Below, piece after piece: positions 6,258 through 12,311 of a DNA stretch of 12,311 bases. This DNA comes from Dehalococcoidia bacterium (GTDB taxonomy: Bacteria; Chloroflexota; Dehalococcoidia; UBA2979), in assembly GCA_004297315.1 (NCBI GenBank), contig SCTU01000246.1, forward strand, positions 1 to 12,311, written 5' to 3'. How positions within the stretch are numbered: position 1 is the first letter of the stretch; each line of letters opens with the position of its first letter. The position numbers and the translations under genes are program-made. The notes under the pieces were generated by a model. That model ran no database searches. It worked only from the letters and a program-made list of their open reading frames with translations, and was not told where the DNA came from.

Positions 6258-7520
6258 ATGTCGGTACCCGAGGCCGTCCCGGGAGGTCCGCTCCCCCAGC
6301 GGATCGCGATGCTCTCCTTTCACACCTCGCCGCTTGCGCCGCTGGGTGGCCGCGAGACGGGCGGGATGAACGTCTACGTGTTGGAAGTGGCGCGCGGCCT
6401 CGCGGCCCTCGGCGTCACGGTCGACGTATTCACGCGCCGCACCGACGAAGCCGGCGCGGAGGTCGAGGAGTTCGCGCCGGGCGCCCGCCTGGTGCAGGTG
6501 ACGGCAGGCCCGGAAGAGCGGATCGAGAAGGAAGACCTGCTCCCGTACATCGGGCCGTTCGTCGAGGGCGTGGACGCGTTCCGCGCGCGACATGGCCTCG
6601 AATACGAGGCGATCTATTCGCACTACTGGCTCTCGGTCGTGGCGGGCGACCTGCTCGCGGCCCGCTGGGGCGCCCCCCACGCCGGGATGTTCCACACGTT
6701 GGGTGACGTGAAGTTGCGCGCGCGCGCCTCCGAGTCCGAGCGTCCGGAGCGGCTCGAGGCCGAACGGCGGCTCGTCCATCGTCTCGACCGCATCGTCGCG
6801 GCGACGGAGCACGAGCGACAGTTACTCCGGCAGATTTTCCGCGTGGACGGCGGGAAGGTCGCGGTGATCCCGCTGGGGGTCGACCTGCGGATGTTCACCC
6901 CGCGGCCCCAAGCGAAGGCGCGCGCGCGTCTTGGCCTCGACCCCGAGCGGCGGTCCGTGCTGGCGGTGGGCCGCATCGAACCGTTGAAGGGGCTCGACAT
7001 ACTGATCCGCGCGATCGGCCAACTCCAGTCCCGCGTCCCCGTCGACCTCCTCGTCATCGGGGGGGATGAGCGCGCGGCCTCGGAGGTCGCGCGATTGCAG
7101 GCGATCGCGGCCGAGGTGGGGGCGGGCAGCACGGTGCGCTTCCTGGGCCCCAAGCCGCACGAGTCGCTCGCCGACTGGTACGCCGCGGCCGACGTGGTCG
7201 CCGTGCCGTCCTTCTATGAATCGTTCGGGCTCGTCGCGGTGGAGGCGATGGCCTGCGGCACGCCCGTCGTCGCCTCCCGCGTCGGCGGGCTCGCCTCGAC
7301 AGTGGTGGACGGGCGGACGGGATACCTGGTTCCGTGGCGCTGCCCGGAGCCGTTTGCGGAGCGGATCGAACTGCTGCTCAGGAACGAGCCGCTGCGGCTC
7401 GCGCTCGGCGCGGCGGGGGTCGAACGGATGCGCGCGTACGACTGGAGCGCGGTCGCCGCACGGGTGGGCGCCACGCTGGCGGCGCTCGTCGAGGAGCATC
7501 GCCGCGGCCTTGCCTCGTAG
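6258..7520 (+). CDS. GT4-family glycosyltransferase, MshA-like
   Basis: A 420-residue GT-B retaining glycosyltransferase of family 4. The N-terminal acceptor domain has HTSPLAPLGGRETGGMNVYV (22-41), very like the start of MshA (D-inositol-3-phosphate N-acetylglucosamine transferase) and of sucrose-phosphate synthases, followed by IYSHYWLS (119-126) and FHTLGDVK. The donor domain has IPLGVDLRMFTP, LAVGRIEPLKG (235-245), and PSFYESFGLVAVEAMACGTPVVAS with the E-x7-E pair Glu321/Glu329. No signal peptide; probably cytoplasmic or membrane-associated. ATG at 6258 is five bases after the folE stop and has no clear Shine-Dalgarno, so it may depend on coupling to folE. The next gene is a LmbE/PIG-L deacetylase, the usual partner when the product is an N-acetylglucosaminide. 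Sugar donor and acceptor cannot be read from sequence alone; MshA identity is not claimed. Confidence 0.87.
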   Translation: MSVPEAVPGGPLPQRIAMLSFHTSPLAPLGGRETGGMNVYVLEVARGLAALGVTVDVFTRRTDEAGAEVEEFAPGARLVQVTAGPEERIEKEDLLPYIGPFVEGVDAFRARHGLEYEAIYSHYWLSVVAGDLLAARWGAPHAGMFHTLGDVKLRARASESERPERLEAERRLVHRLDRIVAATEHERQLLRQIFRVDGGKVAVIPLGVDLRMFTPRPQAKARARLGLDPERRSVLAVGRIEPLKGLDILIRAIGQLQSRVPVDLLVIGGDERAASEVARLQAIAAEVGAGSTVRFLGPKPHESLADWYAAADVVAVPSFYESFGLVAVEAMACGTPVVASRVGGLASTVVDGRTGYLVPWRCPEPFAERIELLLRNEPLRLALGAAGVERMRAYDWSAVAARVGATLAALVEEHRRGLAS

Positions 7521-7543
7521 GCTCGCCGGTCCTGCACTCGCGG

Positions 7544-7549
7544 TAGACT
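7544..7549 (+). promoter_or_regulatory. Probable leaderless-type -10 box for the PIG-L gene
   Basis: TAGACT (4/6 to TATAAT, with the key A2 and T6) ends eight bases before the ATG at 7557, so transcription would begin at or next to the start codon. No Shine-Dalgarno is present in the 36-bp gap after the glycosyltransferase, and no -35 match is seen. This arrangement is typical of leaderless mRNAs in Actinobacteria, Deinococcus and some other lineages. Confidence 0.5.
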
Positions 7550-7556
7550 GCGCCCC

Positions 7557-8312
7557 ATGACGATGGCCCCCGAGATCGACATGGACGCCGACTTCATCAC
7601 CGAACTGACGGCGAAGGTGCCGAGGCGCGCGCTCGCGATCTTCGCGCACCCCGACGACGCCGAGTTCAGTTGTGGCGGGACCCTCGCGCTCCTCGCGAGG
7701 CTCGGCTGGAACGTCGACGTGCTGGTCACGACCTCCGGGAACAAGGGGACGAAGGACCCCGGCGTTACGCCGCAGTTCCTGGCGGGCGAGCGCGAGGAGG
7801 AGCAACGCCGGGCGAGTGCCATCCTCGGCGCGAACGAGCCGGTGTTCCTCGGCTTCCCGGACGGCTACGTGGCTGCGGACAACGAGTTGCGCGGGCTGAT
7901 CGTCCGGCACATCCGGCTCACCCGTCCCGAACTTGTGATCACGTGGGACGGGTTCCGCCCCGGCTTCAACCACCGCGACCACCGCTACACGGGACAGGCG
8001 ACGTACGACGCGATCTACCCCGCCGCAGACGACCACCTCTACTACCCGCTGGACAAGGAGGAGGAACTGGAGCCGCACCGGCCGGTGGCCCTGCTCCTCT
8101 CCGGGCCAGGGGAGCCGAACTACCACGTGGACATCGAGCCGGTCCTGCGCACGAAGATCCGCGCGATCCTCGCGCACACCTCGCAGATGCGAGGCCGCAC
8201 GGAGCGCGAGATGCTGGAGATGTACCGTGAGCGGGCGAAGCAGGCGCGCGAGGGCGGCCTCGATGGCCCGGTCCACCGCGAGTCGTTCGTGAAGATCCTC
8301 CTGCGCCGTTAA
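7557..8312 (+). CDS. LmbE/PIG-L family zinc deacetylase
   Basis: A 251-residue protein of the LmbE/PIG-L superfamily, which removes N-acetyl groups from GlcNAc-containing glycosides (MshB in mycothiol, BshB in bacillithiol, PIG-L in GPI anchors). The signature FAHPDDAEFSCGGTLA places zinc ligands at His31 and Asp34 with Asp33 as likely general base; the second motif NHRDHR (138-143) supplies the third ligand, probably His142. VTWDGFRPGFNHRDH and AHTSQMRGR fit soluble members. Full length, no signal peptide. The ATG at 7557 (M-T-M-A) follows a -10-like box and no Shine-Dalgarno. Upstream is an MshA-like transferase, downstream an acetyltransferase five bases away. The substrate is likely a glycoside made by the upstream enzyme (inference); cell-wall or antibiotic sugars remain possible. 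Confidence 0.9.
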   Translation: MTMAPEIDMDADFITELTAKVPRRALAIFAHPDDAEFSCGGTLALLARLGWNVDVLVTTSGNKGTKDPGVTPQFLAGEREEEQRRASAILGANEPVFLGFPDGYVAADNELRGLIVRHIRLTRPELVITWDGFRPGFNHRDHRYTGQATYDAIYPAADDHLYYPLDKEEELEPHRPVALLLSGPGEPNYHVDIEPVLRTKIRAILAHTSQMRGRTEREMLEMYRERAKQAREGGLDGPVHRESFVKILLRR

Positions 8313-8317
8313 CCTCG

Positions 8318-8926
8318 ATGTCCGAGATCCACATCGACGATCTGGACGCCGCTGACGATGCGCTCGTCGAGCAGACGGCGCGCGTCCTCTTCGAAGCCTT
8401 CCAGGCGGTGACCGACTGGCTCACCGACATCGAGGCCGCACGAGCCGAGGTACGCGAGTCGCTCGAGCCCGGACGGCTCAGCCTTGTGGCCCGCGACGAG
8501 GCCGGGGCGGTCCTCGGCTGGATCGGTGGGCAGCACGAGTACGCCCGCGTGTGGGAGTTGCACCCGCTGGCGGTTTCCCCGCCCCAGCAGCGCCGAGGCG
8601 TCGGGCAGGCCCTCGTGGCGGCGCTGGAGGCGCGCGTCGCGGCACTGGGAGGGCTCACGCTGCGCCTCGGCACGGACGACGAAGCGGTGCCCGGCACGGG
8701 TACGGGGCGCACCTCGTTGTTCGGCGTCGACCTGTACGAGGGGGAACCGCTCAAGCACCTACTCGGCATACGCAATCTGCGCGGGCATCCGTACGAGTTC
8801 TACCTCGCGTGCGGCTTCGCCATCGTTGGCGTGGTGCCGGACGCGAACGGCCGGGGTGAGCCCGACATCCTCATGGCGAGGCGCGTGGGGGCCGGGATTC
8901 ACGAGGATCCGTCCGGCCGGGTTTGA
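8318..8926 (+). CDS. GNAT acetyltransferase, AAC(6')-like
   Basis: A 202-residue single-domain GNAT enzyme that transfers acetyl from acetyl-CoA to an amine. The acetyl-CoA loop is QQRRGVGQALV (90-100) after the strand WELHPLAVSP. The second half, LTLRLGTDDE (113-122), RTSLFGVDLY, IRNLRGHPYEFYLACGF, IVGVVPDANGRGEPDILMARR, strongly resembles aminoglycoside 6'-N-acetyltransferases and their chromosomal relatives, where the L-G-T-D-D-E, H-P-x-E-F-Y and P-D/N-A-N-G motifs are shared. It may modify aminoglycosides or a native amino sugar; the substrate is not proven. A small insertion (AVPGTGTG, 123-130) separates DDE from RTSL. ATG at 8318 is five bases after the PIG-L stop, with no Shine-Dalgarno, so translation is likely coupled. 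Its TGA lies within the -35 box of the next operon. Confidence 0.87.
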   Translation: MSEIHIDDLDAADDALVEQTARVLFEAFQAVTDWLTDIEAARAEVRESLEPGRLSLVARDEAGAVLGWIGGQHEYARVWELHPLAVSPPQQRRGVGQALVAALEARVAALGGLTLRLGTDDEAVPGTGTGRTSLFGVDLYEGEPLKHLLGIRNLRGHPYEFYLACGFAIVGVVPDANGRGEPDILMARRVGAGIHEDPSGRV

Positions 8927-8951
8927 CACTGCTTGCGGGCGGCCCCAGAAT
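8923..8951 (+). promoter_or_regulatory. Sigma70-type promoter of the str operon
   Basis: A perfect TTGACA at 8923-8928, a 17-bp spacer, and CAGAAT at 8946-8951 (4/6, matching A2, A4, A5, T6). Start predicted near 8958. The -35 box contains the TGA stop (8924-8926) of the GNAT gene. It is the best promoter match noticed in the window and stands before the ribosomal/elongation-factor operon. Confidence 0.75.
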
Positions 8952-8957
8952 CACAGA

Positions 8958-9142
8958 TCGCGCCTCGAACAGGCGCGCGCGTTTCCCACGCGAGCACGGT
9001 CGAATGGCCGCATTGCGGTGAGGACCGGCGACGGATGCGTCGCGACGAGGCTCACGGCAGGCCGTCCGGCCGTTCATGTTGCCTTCGCGGCAGTCCCCGT
9101 CTCGGCTTCGGTCGCCTCGGGTCTATGGTGAGGAGAGTCGGC
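8958..9142 (+). other. Structured 5' leader of the str operon
   Basis: About 185 bases between the predicted transcript start and rpsL with no credible gene. Hairpins seen by eye: a 7-bp stem CGCGCCT/AGGCGCG (8959-8965 with 8971-8977), a 5-bp stem CGCGT/ACGCG (8978-8982 with 8988-8992), a 6-bp stem GCGACG/CGTCGC with loop GATG (9028-9033 with 9038-9043), and a C(UUCG)G tetraloop hairpin (9103-9106 with 9111-9114). Short hairpins are expected by chance in GC-rich DNA, so function is unproven, but leaders of ribosomal-protein operons often bind a product protein. Confidence 0.45.
9131..9136 (+). promoter_or_regulatory. Shine-Dalgarno AGGAGA that fixes the rpsL start
   Basis: AGGAGA lies six bases before the GTG at 9143, which gives the family start M-P-T-I-N-Q-L. 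Use of the in-frame ATG (9125) or GTG (9128) would place this site inside the coding region and add M-V-R-R-V-G. Confidence 0.85.
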
Positions 9143-9556
9143 GTGCCGACGATCAATCAGCTGGTCCGCGCCCCGCGGACACCGATCCGGAAGAAGACGA
9201 AGGCGCCCGCGCTGCGCTTCCGCTTCAACACGCTGAAGAACCGGATGCGCCGGTCGCCCAAGGGTTCGCCGCAGAAGCGCGGCGTGTGCACGCAGGTGCG
9301 CACCGTCACGCCGAAGAAGCCGAACTCCGCGCTCCGCAAGGTCGCGCGTGTCCGCCTCTCGAACGGCATCGAGGTGACGGCGTACATCCCCGGCGAGGGC
9401 CACTCCCTCCAGGAGCACTCGGTGGTGCTGATCCGCGGAGGCCGCGTGAAGGACCTTCCGGGCGTGCGTTACCACATCGTGCGCGGCGCGCTGGACGCGA
9501 CGGGCGTGAAGAACCGCAAGCGTGGCCGCTCCAAGTACGGCACGCGCAAGGGCTAA
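9143..9556 (+). CDS. rpsL: Ribosomal protein uS12, long-loop form
   Basis: A 137-residue 30S decoding-centre protein. It begins MPTINQLVRAPR and contains RGVCTQVRTVTPKKPNSALRK, GEGHSLQEHSVVLIRGGRVKDLPGVRYHIVRG and KYGTRKG. Against E. coli S12 it has 15 extra residues between PAL and PQKRG (about 25-42, RFRFNTLKNRMRRSPKGS), strongly basic; Bacillus-type S12 also has an insertion here. Lys58 and Lys103 correspond to E. coli Lys42 and Lys87, the classical streptomycin-resistance sites, and are wild type; Asp104 matches Asp88, which is methylthiolated in some bacteria. Ser88 stands where most S12 have Asn (GHNLQEHS). Start chosen from AGGAGA at 9131-9136. First gene of the str operon; rpoBC are not upstream. 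Confidence 0.97.
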   Translation: MPTINQLVRAPRTPIRKKTKAPALRFRFNTLKNRMRRSPKGSPQKRGVCTQVRTVTPKKPNSALRKVARVRLSNGIEVTAYIPGEGHSLQEHSVVLIRGGRVKDLPGVRYHIVRGALDATGVKNRKRGRSKYGTRKG

Positions 9557-9568
9557 CGGGAGAACGAG

Positions 9569-10036
9569 ATGCGCCGAAACCGCGCCACGATCCGCCCGGC
9601 GATCCCGGACCCCCGCTACGGGTCCCGGGTGGTGACGAAGTTCGTCGCCGCGCTGATGTACTCCGGGAAGCGGAGCACCGCCGAGACGGTGCTCTACACG
9701 GCGTTCGACAAGATCGAAGAGGTCACGGGCCGCCGCGGCATCGACGTCTTCGACCAGGCGATGAGGAACGTGACGCCGGTGGTGGAAGTGAAGCCGCGCC
9801 GCGTGGGTGGGGCGACGTACCAGGTGCCGATCGACATCCGCGGCGAGCGACGGCAGGCGCTGGCGCTCCGCTGGATCCGTGACTCGGCCCGCCGCCGCTC
9901 GGGCCACTCGATGATGGAGAAACTGGCTGCGGAACTGCTGGACGCGGCGAACAACGCCGGCAACGCGGTCCGCCGCAAAGAAGAGACGCACCGCATGGCG
10001 GAGGCCAACCGCGCCTTCGTCCATTACCGCTGGTAG
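9569..10036 (+). CDS. rpsG: Ribosomal protein uS7
   Basis: A 155-residue protein that starts assembly of the 30S head by binding the 3' domain of 16S rRNA. Typical stretches: MRRNRATIRPAIPDPRYGSR, VTKFVAALMYSGKRSTAETV, AMRNVTPVVEVKPRRVGGAT, YQVPIDIRGERRQALALRWI, and the conserved end NRAFVHYRW. The ATG follows GGGAG (9558-9562) by six bases. Only 12 bases separate it from rpsL. Length is normal, without the longer C-terminal extension of some E. coli strains. Confidence 0.98.
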   Translation: MRRNRATIRPAIPDPRYGSRVVTKFVAALMYSGKRSTAETVLYTAFDKIEEVTGRRGIDVFDQAMRNVTPVVEVKPRRVGGATYQVPIDIRGERRQALALRWIRDSARRRSGHSMMEKLAAELLDAANNAGNAVRRKEETHRMAEANRAFVHYRW

Positions 10037-10077
10037 GCCAGGCCGCCGGCGTACGCAGGAAGATTCAGGAATAGACG

Positions 10078-12168
<2,091 letters not shown>

Positions 12169-12194
12169 CCGGTGCGGCCAGACGGACGGCAGGA

Positions 12195-12207
12195 CGACTG
12201 ACAGTCG
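12195..12207 (+). other. Small inverted repeat in the fusA-tuf gap
   Basis: CGACT (12195-12199) and AGTCG (12203-12207) are perfect complements around a GAC loop, in the 58-bp gap and just before the tuf ribosome binding site. There is no T-run. It may be chance; a processing or stability element is possible. Confidence 0.25.
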
Positions 12208-12226
12208 AGGAACTGGGGAGAGACTG

Positions 12227-12311
12227 ATGGCCAAGGGCGTATTCGAGCGGACCAAGCCGCACCTGAACATCGGGACGATCGGTCACGTCGACCACGGGAA
12301 GACGTCGCTGA
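12227..12311 (+). CDS. tuf: Elongation factor Tu, N-terminus (cut by window end)
   Basis: The first 28 residues are visible: MAKGVFERTKPHLNIGTIGH then VDHGKTSL. This is the family start, with the P-loop GHVDHGKT that binds GTP phosphates. EF-Tu delivers aminoacyl-tRNA to the ribosome. The ATG follows GGGGAGA (12215-12221) by five bases. Its place after fusA agrees. The gene continues past the window edge. Confidence 0.96.
   Translation, partial: MAKGVFERTKPHLNIGTIGHVDHGKTSL

Noticed and set aside
6258..8312. Firm calls of mshA and mshB
   Set aside because: The fold and local motifs fit, but GT4 and LmbE pairs serve many pathways, and mshC and a two-domain mshD are not seen; gene symbols were withheld.
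8933..9142. N-terminal extension of rpsL back to 8933
   Set aside because: The frame is open but has no S12-like sequence, lies inside the predicted untranslated leader, and the family start MPTINQL has its own Shine-Dalgarno.

Overview
The window is GC-rich bacterial chromosome with every recognisable gene on the + strand and very short or overlapping gene junctions. It holds 14 protein genes. The two at the edges (rpsF at the left, tuf at the right) are cut by the window. No tRNA, rRNA, insertion sequence, CRISPR array or phage gene was seen. No stretch longer than about 300 bases lacks a gene; the longest non-coding interval is 8927-9142. The gene content (rpsF-ssb-rpsR, a membrane-anchored SurA/PrsA-like protein, hom and thrC together, an MshA-like glycosyltransferase beside a LmbE/PIG-L deacetylase, rpsL-rpsG-fusA-tuf), the long-loop S12, the frequent GTG starts and a leaderless-type promoter best suggest an uncultured Chloroflexota (Dehalococcoidia-like) bacterium. 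This is an inference from gene order and protein flavour, with moderate confidence; an actinobacterial or other high-GC lineage is not excluded.

Region 1 (1-2152) is a ribosome/replication cluster: the C-terminus of bS6 with a striking 30-residue Arg/Asp tail, single-stranded DNA-binding protein, and bS18 with an Arg/Gly-rich N-terminus and a complete CxxC...CxxH zinc site. A perfect 9-bp GC hairpin follows, then a single-pass membrane protein of the SurA/PrsA foldase type sits where bL9 is often found.

Region 2 (2149-5591) is a threonine-biosynthesis operon: homoserine dehydrogenase with a C-terminal ACT domain, an unrecognised cysteine-free coiled-coil protein, and threonine synthase. Two junctions are GTGA stop/start overlaps and the third has a Shine-Dalgarno that touches the stop codon, so the genes are tightly coupled. 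Homoserine kinase is not in the window.

Region 3 (5610-8926) holds GTP cyclohydrolase I (folE), a GT4 glycosyltransferase, a LmbE/PIG-L zinc deacetylase starting at a probable leaderless promoter, and a GNAT acetyltransferase resembling aminoglycoside 6'-N-acetyltransferases. The glycosyltransferase-deacetylase-acetyltransferase run superficially recalls mycothiol synthesis, but the ligase is missing and the GNAT is of a different subfamily.

Region 4 (8923-12311) is the str operon rpsL-rpsG-fusA-tuf, apparently served by a good sigma70-type promoter (TTGACA, 17 bp, CAGAAT) whose -35 box overlaps the stop codon of the GNAT gene, followed by a leader of about 185 nt with several hairpins. rpsL carries a basic 15-residue insertion, and the rpsL-rpsG gap is too short to hold an E. 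coli-type S7 repressor site. The most interesting items are the S6 Arg/Asp tail, the coiled-coil gene inside the threonine operon, the glycosyltransferase/deacetylase/acetyltransferase set, and the str leader. No obviously new defence or mobile system was found.
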